Origin: Pedobacter sp. FW305-3-2-15-E-R2A2
GTDB taxonomy: Bacteria; Bacteroidota; Bacteroidia; Sphingobacteriales; Sphingobacteriaceae
DNA: 64,000 nt
Assembly (NCBI RefSeq): GCF_038446955.1
Contig: NZ_CP151803.1
Coordinates: forward strand, 2,914,001 to 2,978,000
Direction: 5' to 3'
Shown here one piece after another: positions 17,790 to 27,552 of the stretch. Made by a program: the position numbers and the translations under genes. Positions within the stretch are counted from its first letter, which is position 1; each line of letters starts with the position of its first letter. The notes under the pieces were generated by a model. It was given only the letters and a program-made list of their open reading frames with translations, did no database searches and was not told where the DNA came from.

Positions 17790-20700
17790 TCAGGTATTCA
17801 GCTTATAGCCTTTCGTAAATGGTTTGCGGTATTTCTTCAGGTACTCAGAAGGCCGCAATCCAAACAGTTTTTGAAACTGCTCCCTGAAGTATTTAATGTC
17901 ACTAAAGCCGGATTCAAAGGCAACCTGATTTACATTATGCTCAGAATTGATGAACAGCTGAGCAGCCCTTCTTAATTTGATATACCGGATGAACTCATTA
18001 ATGGTCTTTCCGGAAATGGTCTTGACCTTTTTATACAAGGCAGAATGACTCATACCCACCTCCTCAGCCAATATTTTAATACTGAAGTCAGGATTATTCA
18101 AATGCTTTTCTGTAATCGCAATACATCTTTCTAAAAATTCTTTGTTCTCTTTTGATACCCTGGAATTATTGGATTGCAAGGTGATCTCATTGTAAAAATA
18201 GTTTTGTAACGTGCTTCTGCTTTTCAAAAGATTAGCCACTCTCGCCAGGAGCATGTCTTTGTCAAAAGGTTTGGTAATGTGGTCATCCGCGCCCCCTTCA
18301 ATCCCTTTCAGTTTGATTTCTGCTGAGGAACTGGAGGTCAGCAAAATTACAGGAATATGGCTTAAATGAGGGTCTTCTTTAATCTTTGTACAGAGTTCCA
18401 CGCCACTCAGTTCCTTCATCACCACATCGGTAATCACAATATCCGGCATGTTCGCCCGTACCATTTCCAATCCTTCTTCCCCGCTTGCTGCTTCATAAAC
18501 GATGTACTCAGAAATAAACAGCTGTTTGATGTAAGCACGGATTTCTTCATTGTCGTCCACAATGAGAATTCCCGGCTTGTCGGTACTGAACTCATTTGAT
18601 ACTTCCGCCAAATGAGGCTTTGCCGGAAAATCATGATGCTCGGCTATTAACTCGGCTAAAAATACAGGGGTTTCATCGGTATGTTCATGGATCTGCTGCC
18701 CCGGAAAATGAGCTTTTCCTTTTAGAAGTTTAAGGAAGAAATCCGTTCCTTTACCCGGTATACTGGAATAGCTTACTTTTCCAAAATGCTGATTGATAAA
18801 CTTGTTGACCAGGTAAAGACCGATCCCAAATCCTGGTTTGGAAACCTGGTTTTTCTCCGTCACCTGATAGAATCGGTTAAATAACTTGTTTCCAACTTCA
18901 TCCGAAATTCCGCTCCCTGTATCTGTGATGTGGATCTCTACCTCATCTTTCGTTTCTTTTATGGACATCCCGATGGTACTACCATCAGGGCTGAACTTAA
19001 AGGCATTGGAAATCAGGTTGAACAAGGAGATCTCAATTTTCTCCCGGTCAATGTAGAGGTCAATATGTGCTGCCGTACTGGAGAAACTAAACTGGATATT
19101 CCTTGATTTAGCCTGCTGACTGAAGCAAAAATAAACCTCTTTACAAAATACCACGAGATCTGTTTTTGTGATCTTCAGGTTTTCTGCATCAGATTTCCTG
19201 AAAAGCAGCAGCTGATCAACTAAACTCAGCAATCTTCTCGCATTTCTATAGACTACCGTCAGGTCTTTGGAATCTACATGGCTTTGGTGATTCAAAATAT
19301 CTTTGAGCGGGTTGATGATCAAGGTGAGGGGAGTCCGGAATTCATGCGATACGTTGGTAAAAAATCCCAGCTTTTTCTCGTTGAGCTCTTTCTCCTGTTC
19401 TACCTTCAGGTGAGCCAGTTCTACCTGATACTGCAAAGCAGTTTGTCTTTTTTGATAATTCAAGTAAATATAGATAGAGCCGGCAAAGCCAATCGCGTAA
19501 AAGATATAAGCCCAATACGACCTCCACCAGGGAGGCATCACTTCGATCAGCAATATCCTTTCATTTTGGAGCCATTTACCTTCTGCATTGGTCGACTTGA
19601 TTCTCAACCGGTAACTGCCTTCCGGTAATTTAGAGTAATTGATGGTTCTGTTGATGCCGGGATCATTCCAGTTATCGTCCCAGCCTTCCAGGTAATAGGC
19701 ATAGGAAATTTTGTTAGGGGAGGAGTATTCCAAAGCAGCGAAACCCACAGAAAGTACGGATTTGTCGTAGGGCAAGGTGATTTTCTCTACCTCAAATATG
19801 CTTTTTTTGTCCTCAAAGCTATCGTCCTGCTCATAGGGTATATTGTTTGTCCCCAGATCAGTGATGAGTAACCTGGGTTCAATCGAATGTGGTTTGATTT
19901 GCTCAGGGTGAAACAGGTTAAATCCTTTAATGCCACCAAATAAAAACTCTCCTGACCTGAGTTTCAGCGCAGCATTGTAATTAAACTGATTGCTTTGGAG
20001 TCCATCGACTTCGTGGAAATTTTTAAACTGTCCGTTTAAGGGGGTAAACCGGCTCAATCCACTAAAGGTCGAGATCCAGAGGCTCCCGGCATCATCTTCC
20101 AGGATATTCAGTACTGCATTACCGCTTAAGCCATCTTTTTGAGACCAGGTTTTATAGGCTCCTGTCTTACGGTTAAACAACAACAAACCGCCACCTTCAG
20201 TGCCTATCCAGAAATGGCCTTTTTTGTCTTCATAAATGGCTCTTACTGCTGTATTCAGGTTAAAGAAAGTATGCTTTTTGTTTTTGAGGTCTACCCGGAT
20301 CAGGGAGGAGAAAGTACCCATCCACAATACCCCTTGTCTGTCTTCATTAATGGTAATCACATTTTTAAGCCTGGCATCAAATAGCTCAAATTTATTGTTT
20401 GCCGTATTGAGCTGATAGGTTCCTCCATCAGTGCAGGTCCCGACCCAGATGCGCTTAGATTTATCCTGATAAATGCTCCAGGCATTTTTATCCATGATCC
20501 TGGTTTCAGTATTGAAGCAGGGATAGTATTGGAAATTACCTGTGGCAGGATTGAACCGGTTCACCCCTCCACCATAAGTAGCCAGCCAGAGATTGCTTTT
20601 TTCATCTCTCACGATACCGGCTACATTGTTATTGCTGAGCGAATTCGGGTCAGAAGGCTTGTGGGCATAGCTGGTAAATTGATTGTTCTTTCGGTTCCAG

Positions 20701-21836
20701 TAACTTAAGCCTTCGCCGTCTGTACCAACCCATACATTACCTTGCGGATCTTCACAAAAGGACAGGATAAAGTTGCTGATGAGTCCGTTGGCTTTAAATG
20801 GTGTGGAATTGACGGTGTTAAACCTGGTTTTATGTTTATCTATAATATTGATCCCGCCCCTCAGTGTGCCGATCCAGATCCTTTGGTCTTTATCCTCAAA
20901 AACGGTAGTTACCGCACTACTGGTTAACATTCCAGGTTCCTTACCTGATTTAAAATGAGTTGATTTTTCTTTCTGAATGTCATAGCTAATGATTCCCCCA
21001 CCATCAGTGCTGATCCATAGTTTATGCGCCCTGTCTACAGATAAGTCAAATACAGCGTTGTTCAATTGAATACCGTTCTGCCGGTTGTAGGGATATATTT
21101 TTTTCGTCCTAAGCTCATATTTATAAAGACCGGACTCATTGCCGATCCAGATATTCCCCAAACCATCAGGTGCCATACATTGTACATCCATTGCAAGATT
21201 CTGTACGGGCGTAATTTTTCTTGTCTTCGGATGATACAAACACAGACCATATTCCTGAATGTAGAGCCATATGTTTTTACGTTGGTCTATTTTTATAGAT
21301 TTGACATGATAGGAATTACTTTGATCCTTCCCGTTTTTATAGGGAATTTGTACCGCGATATCTTTGTCCTTTCCATATTCCAGGAGCCCTTGTCCATCGG
21401 TTGCGATGTAAACCTGATCCTGTTCGTCTCTGACCAATCCATTAATGGCATAAGAGATGTCCCTGAATCCTTTTTGATGGGAAAAGCGGATCATGCTGAA
21501 CTTGCCGGTCGCCACATGATATAAGTTAGCTCCCTTTTTTGTGCCTATGATCAGGTTGTGATGGGCATCTTCCTGGATGCATACAATACGGTTATCAACT
21601 AAAGAGGTTTGATCATTCAGCTTGTTCCTGAATATTTGAAACCGATAGCCATCATACCGGTTTAATCCCTCATAAGTTCCGAACCACATAAAGCCATATT
21701 TGTCCTGATAAATGCTGGTGACGGCGTTGTTTGACAGCCCATTTTCAATTCCCAGATAATATAAATACGGATGATTAACGGCGCTCGAATAGAGATTGCT
21801 CAAAAGAATGAGAACAAGACAGAAATATCCCTTCAT
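17790..21836 (-). CDS. Hybrid two-component system regulator (HTCS 1)
   Basis: 1348 residues with a signal peptide. Order: two seven-bladed propellers of Reg_prop repeats (about 25-680, with many copies of the pattern D-x-x-G-x-x-W-x-G), Y_Y_Y domain (about 690-770), one transmembrane helix, histidine kinase with His831 in FFTNVSHEFRTPL, ATPase motifs DTGSGI and GFGIGLYLV, receiver domain with Asp1137 in VITDVVMKE, and AraC-type helix-turn-helix at the C-terminus. HTCS proteins bind an oligosaccharide in the periplasm and switch on the neighbouring PUL. It diverges from susC1, and a candidate recognition motif lies between them. Which oligosaccharide it senses cannot be read from the sequence. 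Confidence 0.95.
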   Translation of the reverse strand: MKGYFCLVLILLSNLYSSAVNHPYLYYLGIENGLSNNAVTSIYQDKYGFMWFGTYEGLNRYDGYRFQIFRNKLNDQTSLVDNRIVCIQEDAHHNLIIGTKKGANLYHVATGKFSMIRFSHQKGFRDISYAINGLVRDEQDQVYIATDGQGLLEYGKDKDIAVQIPYKNGKDQSNSYHVKSIKIDQRKNIWLYIQEYGLCLYHPKTRKITPVQNLAMDVQCMAPDGLGNIWIGNESGLYKYELRTKKIYPYNRQNGIQLNNAVFDLSVDRAHKLWISTDGGGIISYDIQKEKSTHFKSGKEPGMLTSSAVTTVFEDKDQRIWIGTLRGGINIIDKHKTRFNTVNSTPFKANGLISNFILSFCEDPQGNVWVGTDGEGLSYWNRKNNQFTSYAHKPSDPNSLSNNNVAGIVRDEKSNLWLATYGGGVNRFNPATGNFQYYPCFNTETRIMDKNAWSIYQDKSKRIWVGTCTDGGTYQLNTANNKFELFDARLKNVITINEDRQGVLWMGTFSSLIRVDLKNKKHTFFNLNTAVRAIYEDKKGHFWIGTEGGGLLLFNRKTGAYKTWSQKDGLSGNAVLNILEDDAGSLWISTFSGLSRFTPLNGQFKNFHEVDGLQSNQFNYNAALKLRSGEFLFGGIKGFNLFHPEQIKPHSIEPRLLITDLGTNNIPYEQDDSFEDKKSIFEVEKITLPYDKSVLSVGFAALEYSSPNKISYAYYLEGWDDNWNDPGINRTINYSKLPEGSYRLRIKSTNAEGKWLQNERILLIEVMPPWWRSYWAYIFYAIGFAGSIYIYLNYQKRQTALQYQVELAHLKVEQEKELNEKKLGFFTNVSHEFRTPLTLIINPLKDILNHQSHVDSKDLTVVYRNARRLLSLVDQLLLFRKSDAENLKITKTDLVVFCKEVYFCFSQQAKSRNIQFSFSSTAAHIDLYIDREKIEISLFNLISNAFKFSPDGSTIGMSIKETKDEVEIHITDTGSGISDEVGNKLFNRFYQVTEKNQVSKPGFGIGLYLVNKFINQHFGKVSYSSIPGKGTDFFLKLLKGKAHFPGQQIHEHTDETPVFLAELIAEHHDFPAKPHLAEVSNEFSTDKPGILIVDDNEEIRAYIKQLFISEYIVYEAASGEEGLEMVRANMPDIVITDVVMKELSGVELCTKIKEDPHLSHIPVILLTSSSSAEIKLKGIEGGADDHITKPFDKDMLLARVANLLKSRSTLQNYFYNEITLQSNNSRVSKENKEFLERCIAITEKHLNNPDFSIKILAEEVGMSHSALYKKVKTISGKTINEFIRYIKLRRAAQLFINSEHNVNQVAFESGFSDIKYFREQFQKLFGLRPSEYLKKYRKPFTKGYKLNT

Positions 21837-21923
21837 GAAAATGTTTAGTACCCCCTGATTTGGTTAGAATTAACTGACACAAGTTAATCAATTTTGCCTG
21901 AAATATGCCTTAAAAACGATTTC

Positions 21924-21952
21924 ACCCCTTACATTTTACCATTATGCCCCCC
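21924..21952 (+). promoter_or_regulatory. Candidate HTCS recognition motif before susC1
   Basis: A 29-base block starting ACCCCT (21924-21929) and ending TGCCCCCC (21945-21952). The same block, same length, lies before susC2 at 36599-36627 with 21 of 29 bases identical. Both copies lie directly before a susC gene next to an HTCS gene. Binding is inferred. Confidence 0.6.
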
Positions 21953-21974
21953 ATATTTATGCTGCTGCCGTAGT

Positions 21975-21982
21975 TAGATTTG
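21975..21982 (+). promoter_or_regulatory. -7 box of the susC1 operon
   Basis: TAGATTTG is an exact match to TAnnTTTG and begins 23 bases after the HTCS motif. There is no TTTG at -33, which fits a promoter that needs its activator. The leader to susC1 would be about 360 bases. Confidence 0.5.
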
Positions 21983-22352
21983 TATACAACCAAATATTAA
22001 AACCATGAATACCCACACCACAACTACGCAGGTTTTCCTGTTGACGACATACCCTTTTTTTAAATAAAATAAACCAAGACATCGCAGGTCATCCGGCGAT
22101 ATTTTTTTGCCGGATTTAATAACTGTTATATTGACGTTTAATGTAGGCTTGCCTGATCTCCTTTTTCTGGGAAATGGCTGCTTCGGATAGGCAATACCTA
22201 AATCAAAATAAATAATTAACAAACCAACCAAACCAGTATGAAACGAACCGATGGAAGTCCAAATGCTTCCAAATTAGAAAAGCCCTGTTCCAGGCTCAGA
22301 ATCTTGCGGGATGCAAACAGAAAATTAACTCACCAAATCAAACAAAGCAAAC
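21983..22352 (+). other. Long susC1 leader without a clear gene
   Basis: This stretch holds a 20-codon reading frame (22004-22066, rich in Thr and Phe), a hairpin with 7-base arms (22091-22097 and 22109-22115), a proposed AraR operator, and a 40-codon frame (22238-22360) that ends by overlapping the susC1 start. None of the small frames has support as a gene. The remainder looks like ordinary leader sequence. Confidence 0.4.
22119..22141. promoter_or_regulatory. Proposed AraR operator 4 (in the susC1 leader)
   Basis: Arms ATAACTGT (22119-22126) and ACGTTTAA (22134-22141) with 7-base spacer TATATTG. The left arm matches the consensus at 6 of 8 bases. No good -7 box lies 19 bases after it, unlike operators 1, 3 and 6. 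It may block elongation or serve a weaker promoter. Confidence 0.5.
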
Positions 22353-25300
22353 ATGAATAAAACGCTACTCAAATACAGCTGGTGTCTTTGCTGTTTCCTT
22401 ATGGCCTTTACCTTTGCCGCATCTGCACAAACGGAAGTAACCGTAAAGGGCTTTGTAAGAGACAGTATCGGCGGTATTCCTTCAGCAACAGTAAGGCATA
22501 CAGATTCAAAAAACGGAGTATCTACGAATCAGGACGGCCAATATTCCATAAAGGTTCCTAAAACCTCAAAATTAATATTTTCTTTTGTAGGCTATAAACC
22601 AAAAACAGTCGCCGTTTCCGATTATAAACCCAATTCGGAAGGTATTTACACGATTTCAGTCACCTTGTCACCGGATGCCAGTGCCTTAGAAGAAGTCACG
22701 GTGGTCGGATTTGGAACTCAAAAGAAAGCGAGTGTCATCAGTTCCATCATCTCCATTAATCCGAAAGAACTAAAGGGGCCAACCAGTAACCTGACCACCA
22801 TGCTTGCCGGTAGGGTAGCAGGTATGGTGGCCTACCAGCGTAGTGGTGAGCCGGGGGGCGATAACGCCAATTTCTTTATCCGCGGATTGGGAAGTTTCGG
22901 TGCAGGAAAACAGGATCCCTTAATCCTGATTGATGGTATTGAATCCAGTAACAACGACATGGCACGTTTACAACCCGACGACATTGCTTCATTCAATGTT
23001 TTAAAGGATGCCACTGCTTCTGCGGTTTATGGTGCCCGTGGTGCCAATGGGGTGATTATCATCATCACCAAATCAGGAGTTGATGGAAGAACGAAATTCA
23101 GCTTCAGAACTGAAACCTCTTTATCGGGTAATGCCCGGAACTTCCGGTTTGCAGACAATATTTCTTATATGAAAATGGCGAATGAAGCCTCCTTAACCAG
23201 GAACCCATTGGCCATACTTCCCTATCTGCAGACTAAAATTGATGCTACTGCAGCCGGCGAAAATGAATTGCTGTATCCAAATAATAACTGGATTGACCTG
23301 TTGATTAAAGACAGGACGATAAACAACAGATACAACATCAGCGCAACAGGAGGAAGTGCAAAGGCACGCTATTATGTGGCCGGTACTTATAATGTAGACA
23401 ATGGCGTGTTGAAAGTTGATAAACTGAACAATTTCAACAGCAACATCAAAATGAAAAATTACTCGATCAGGTCCAATGTCAACTTAAACATCACTGCAAC
23501 TACAGAGGCGATCATCAGAGTATATGGTCAGTTTGATGATTATAGGGGACCAGTCGGTGGAAGAGATGAGAACAACAACCGCATCAACGGGGGAGAGAAG
23601 ATTTTCACTCAGGCAATCGGCTCAAATCCCGTGATGTTTCCTGCAGTATATCCTGCCAGCTATTCTCCTTTTACCAAACACCCTTTGTTTGGGAATGCCA
23701 GAACCATTGGGGATGGAACCTACATTAACCCTTACGCAGAAATGGTAAAGGGTTATGAAGACAGAAATGCATCCACACTCCAGACGCAACTGGAACTGAA
23801 ACAGGATTTGAACTTCTTTACCAATGGTTTGAGTGCCAGAATGATGGCCTATGCACGCAGGTATTCTTTTTTTAATGTCAGCAGACAATATAGTCCTTTC
23901 TATTATTCCCCGAACGTTCAGCCCGACGGACAGCTCACTTTATCTCCGCTTAACGATGGAGGGATTGGATCATTAGTACCGGTAGGTACAGAATATTTAA
24001 GCTATGGCGAGGGTGATAAAGAGCTCAACTCTACTTTTTATGTAGAAACAGCATTGAATTACAACCGGACATTCAATGAAAAACATGCGGTTACGGGGAT
24101 GGTGATCTCTACCATGAGGAATTACCTTTCGGGAAATGCAGGTTCCTTACAACGCTCATTGCCTTCCAGGAACCTTGGGGTTTCGGGCAGGGCCACTTAT
24201 GGTTACGATAACCGCTACCTGGCCGAGTTTAGCTTCGGTTATAACGGTTCTGAACGCTTTGCTGATAACAACAGATATGGCTTTTTCCCTTCATTCGGTC
24301 TGGGGTACGTGGTTTCCAATGAAAAGTTTTTTGAGCCGCTTAAATCATTTATACCGAGTATGAAGCTAAGGGCAACCTACGGATTGGTGGGTAACGACCA
24401 GATCGGAAAGACGGAAGACCGTTTTTTTTACCTGTCTGAAGTCAACATGAACGATGGCACCTATGGCGCGCGCTTTGGTGAGCTTTTGGAAGGCTATAGA
24501 AATGGAATTTCTCTCTCCAGATATGCCAATAACCTGATCACCTGGGAACGGTCCAAGCAGGTCAATTTTGCACTTGATTTTAACATCAAAAATGCATTGG
24601 ACGTCACCCTTGAAATCTACAGGAATACCAGGTCGAATATCCTGACCGAGCGTACCTTTTTACCTTCAAGTATGGGCCTGCAGGCACCGGTAAGGGCCAA
24701 TACGAACAAAATGCAGAGCGAGGGTGCCGACATCTCTTTAAATTATAATAAGAGTTTTGGCGATGGCATGTACATTCAGGGCAGGGGTAACTTCACTTAT
24801 GCAAAAAACAAAATATTAGTCTATGACGAACCGGCATTTTCGGATAAGGAAGCCTACAGATATCACGTAGGACGCCCTTCTACACAACGCTTCGGTTACA
24901 TTGCAGAGCGCCTCTTCACCGATGATCAGGAGGCAATGAATTCCCCGCAACAGTTTGGTGCCGTAGCAGGAATAGATTACCGTGGGGGAGACATTAAATA
25001 CCGTGATGTAAATCAGGATGGTGTCATCAGTGATGCAGATATGGTTCCTCTGGGGCTTCCTGAATCGCCGGAAATCATTTATGGTTTCGGTGGAACAGTT
25101 GGGTTTAAAGGTTTCGATCTGAGTGCATTTTTTCAGGGATCTGCCCGTTCCTCCTTTTTTATCGACTCCGAAAAAATCGCTCCTTTTGTTTTCAGAAATG
25201 GAAACCAGAATGGCTTGTTAGATGTGATCAAGGAAAGTTACTGGTCGGAAGAAAACCGTGATATCTATTCCCTATGGCCAAGATTGAGTCAGACTCTGGT

Positions 25301-25556
25301 TTCCAATAACAACAAAACCTCTACATGGTGGATGCGCAATGGGTCATTTTTAAGATTGAAGACCGTCGAACTGGGCTATTCTTTGAAAGATAAGACCGCA
25401 AAAAGACTCGGATTATCCAGTCTCCGGATGTATGTGAACTCTTCCAATCTTGCCGCCCTCAGTAGTTTCAAATTATGGGATCCTGAAATGGGAGGAAAGG
25501 GCCTGGGCTATCCGATCCAGGTGGTATATAACATTGGTATCAACGTAGAACTTTAA
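22353..25556 (+). CDS. SusC-family TonB-dependent outer-membrane transporter (susC1)
   Basis: 1067 residues with signal peptide ending ASAQ. Residues 28-115 are the carboxypeptidase-D-like plug extension (VKGFVRDSIGGIPSATV), followed by the TonB box region EEVTVVGFGTQKK, the plug with LLxGRVAGM-type sequence and IRGLGSFGAG, then the 22-strand barrel ending in an aromatic-poor strand VVYNIGINVEL. SusC proteins import oligosaccharides across the outer membrane with energy from TonB, capped by SusD. The susD1 gene starts 5 bases after the stop. Likely under HTCS 1 and perhaps AraR. No STN domain is present, so signalling through an anti-sigma factor is not expected. Confidence 0.96.
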   Translation: MNKTLLKYSWCLCCFLMAFTFAASAQTEVTVKGFVRDSIGGIPSATVRHTDSKNGVSTNQDGQYSIKVPKTSKLIFSFVGYKPKTVAVSDYKPNSEGIYTISVTLSPDASALEEVTVVGFGTQKKASVISSIISINPKELKGPTSNLTTMLAGRVAGMVAYQRSGEPGGDNANFFIRGLGSFGAGKQDPLILIDGIESSNNDMARLQPDDIASFNVLKDATASAVYGARGANGVIIIITKSGVDGRTKFSFRTETSLSGNARNFRFADNISYMKMANEASLTRNPLAILPYLQTKIDATAAGENELLYPNNNWIDLLIKDRTINNRYNISATGGSAKARYYVAGTYNVDNGVLKVDKLNNFNSNIKMKNYSIRSNVNLNITATTEAIIRVYGQFDDYRGPVGGRDENNNRINGGEKIFTQAIGSNPVMFPAVYPASYSPFTKHPLFGNARTIGDGTYINPYAEMVKGYEDRNASTLQTQLELKQDLNFFTNGLSARMMAYARRYSFFNVSRQYSPFYYSPNVQPDGQLTLSPLNDGGIGSLVPVGTEYLSYGEGDKELNSTFYVETALNYNRTFNEKHAVTGMVISTMRNYLSGNAGSLQRSLPSRNLGVSGRATYGYDNRYLAEFSFGYNGSERFADNNRYGFFPSFGLGYVVSNEKFFEPLKSFIPSMKLRATYGLVGNDQIGKTEDRFFYLSEVNMNDGTYGARFGELLEGYRNGISLSRYANNLITWERSKQVNFALDFNIKNALDVTLEIYRNTRSNILTERTFLPSSMGLQAPVRANTNKMQSEGADISLNYNKSFGDGMYIQGRGNFTYAKNKILVYDEPAFSDKEAYRYHVGRPSTQRFGYIAERLFTDDQEAMNSPQQFGAVAGIDYRGGDIKYRDVNQDGVISDADMVPLGLPESPEIIYGFGGTVGFKGFDLSAFFQGSARSSFFIDSEKIAPFVFRNGNQNGLLDVIKESYWSEENRDIYSLWPRLSQTLVSNNNKTSTWWMRNGSFLRLKTVELGYSLKDKTAKRLGLSSLRMYVNSSNLAALSSFKLWDPEMGGKGLGYPIQVVYNIGINVEL

Positions 25557-25561
25557 GAATC

Positions 25562-27538
25562 ATGAATAATTTAAACCTAAATAAAGCCAGTAAAATACGC
25601 TCCTATTTAATGATAAGCGTTTTATTGCTGACGGCTTTCTCCTCCTGCAAGAAATATCTGGACATCATACCGGACAATATCCCGACGATTGATAATGCCT
25701 TTACTTTACGCAATGAGGCCGAAAAATACCTGTACACCTGTTATTCTTTCCTTCCAAAAGATGGAGATCCCACCTATAATATTGGATATATGGCCGGTGA
25801 TGAGGTCTGGATTCCCTATGACCAGAGGGAATTTGGTCCGAATGCCTGGCAGATTGCGAGAGGTTCACAGAATGCTGCTGATCCTTATTCCAACGCCTGG
25901 AGTTCCAGAAGGGGAGGTGGAGGTCCGCAAGACAATAGTGGAGTCGGATTCTACGGACTATTTACGGGTATCCGCAACTGCAATATCTTTTTAGCAAATG
26001 TGAAGGACCCGACTAAGGTGTTGGACCTCAGGCAAGATGAACGGGAACGCTGGATTGCAGAAGTACAGTTTTTAAAAGCCTATTATCATTTTTACCTGTT
26101 GCGGATGTATGGTCCTATTCCATTGGTAAAAAGTAACATTGACATTAGTGCGGCGGAAAATGATGTCAGGGTTAAAAGAGCGCCTTTTGATGAAGGTGTG
26201 ACTTACATCACCAGTCTTTTAGATTCGGCTGCCACAACTTTACCCCTGATCATCGGCGACCGTGGCTCGGAACTGGGGCGCATCACAAAACCAATCGCTT
26301 TAGCGGTTAAAGCTAAGGTGTTATTAATGGCGGCAAGCCCGTTGTTTAACGGAAATAGCGATTATGCCGGTTTCAAAGATCAGGATGGGATCAATCTTTT
26401 TAATACCAGTTACGATGCCAATAAATGGAAGCTGGCCTCCGATGCAGCGAAAGCAGCGATTGAAGCAGCGACAGCTGCAGGTTTTAAACTGTATGAATTT
26501 CCGGTATCTGCATTTAAACTTTCTGATACCACTAAAAGACAAATGTCCATCCGCAATGCATTTACTGAAAGATGGAATGCTGAGCATGTATGGGCGAATC
26601 CTAATTCTTTAGCGGCAGAAGGCCTGCAAAGAAATGCAATGGCGAGAATCAATACCAATATTGGTGTCGGTACTGCCAGACAGCAATTGAGTGTACCCAT
26701 AAAAATTGCTGAACAGTTCTATACCGTTAATGGTGTGCCCATCAACGAGGATAAAACCCTGAATTTTAATAACAAATATTCCTTAAGAACGGCCATCAGA
26801 AGAGAGCGCTTTCATGTAAAGCAAGGTTATACCACAGCACGTCTCAATTTCGACAGAGAGCCGAGGTTTTATGCTGACCTTGGGTTTGATGGCGGGGTCT
26901 GGTATAAATACGATAGCCCTACGAGTTCAGATTCAGCTACTTATGTTTTGGAAGGTAAATCTGTTCAGCTTGCCGGCGCTAATAATTACGGCTGGTATAA
27001 TGAAACCGGATATTTCATCAAAAAGGTGGTCGACTGGAACATGGCAAGTACTTCTTCCAATATTTCCTATCGTGCCTATCCATGGCCACAAGTCAGACTG
27101 GCAGACCTTTACCTGATATATGCTGAAGCCTTAAACGAGACGCTGTCTGCACCTGATGCGGAGGTTTTTGACTATATCAACCGTGTTCGTAAGCGCGCGG
27201 GATTGTTAGATGTTCAAAAAGCATGGACCGATTATTCAAGCAATCCAACAAAATTTGGCAATCAGACAGGAATGCGCGAAATCATCCACCAGGAACGCTT
27301 AATAGAGCTGGCATTCGAAGGCAGCCGTTATTGGGATATTCTGAGATGGAAAAAGGCGACCGAGATGTTCAATCAAAACATTACCGGTTGGAGTGTATCT
27401 CAGGGTACAGAACAGGAGTATTATAAAGTAAGGACCATTTACCCTCAGAGTTTTATCGCACCAAGAGATTACCTGTGGCCAATCAGGACTTATGATATCA
27501 CCGTTAACCCAAAACTGACGCAAAATCCAGGATGGTAA
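25562..27538 (+). CDS. SusD/RagB-family glycan-binding lipoprotein (susD1)
   Basis: 658 residues, lipobox FSSC (Cys about 29) followed by KKYLDIIPDNIPT, typical of SusD. Helical TPR-like scaffold with the usual landmarks: AEVQFLKAYYHFYLLRMYGPIPLV near residue 170, RLADLYLIYAEALNE near 520 and QERLIELAFEGSRYWDILRWKKA near 580. It binds glycan at the cell surface and closes SusC as a lid. Longer than average for the family. Follows susC1 by 5 bases and precedes two surface lipoprotein genes, so the four make one uptake unit. Confidence 0.95.
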   Translation: MNNLNLNKASKIRSYLMISVLLLTAFSSCKKYLDIIPDNIPTIDNAFTLRNEAEKYLYTCYSFLPKDGDPTYNIGYMAGDEVWIPYDQREFGPNAWQIARGSQNAADPYSNAWSSRRGGGGPQDNSGVGFYGLFTGIRNCNIFLANVKDPTKVLDLRQDERERWIAEVQFLKAYYHFYLLRMYGPIPLVKSNIDISAAENDVRVKRAPFDEGVTYITSLLDSAATTLPLIIGDRGSELGRITKPIALAVKAKVLLMAASPLFNGNSDYAGFKDQDGINLFNTSYDANKWKLASDAAKAAIEAATAAGFKLYEFPVSAFKLSDTTKRQMSIRNAFTERWNAEHVWANPNSLAAEGLQRNAMARINTNIGVGTARQQLSVPIKIAEQFYTVNGVPINEDKTLNFNNKYSLRTAIRRERFHVKQGYTTARLNFDREPRFYADLGFDGGVWYKYDSPTSSDSATYVLEGKSVQLAGANNYGWYNETGYFIKKVVDWNMASTSSNISYRAYPWPQVRLADLYLIYAEALNETLSAPDAEVFDYINRVRKRAGLLDVQKAWTDYSSNPTKFGNQTGMREIIHQERLIELAFEGSRYWDILRWKKATEMFNQNITGWSVSQGTEQEYYKVRTIYPQSFIAPRDYLWPIRTYDITVNPKLTQNPGW

Positions 27539-27552
27539 TTAAATTAAAGAAC

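Noticed and set aside
22004..22066. 20-codon frame in the susC1 leader, as a leader peptide
   Set aside because: No codon bias, no coupled attenuator that I can draw, and the amino acids do not point to a pathway. Kept only as part of the leader description.
22238..22360. 40-codon frame ending across the susC1 start
   Set aside because: Composition is not protein-like (many Lys, Arg, Ser, no hydrophobic core) and the overlap can arise by chance. No evidence of translation.
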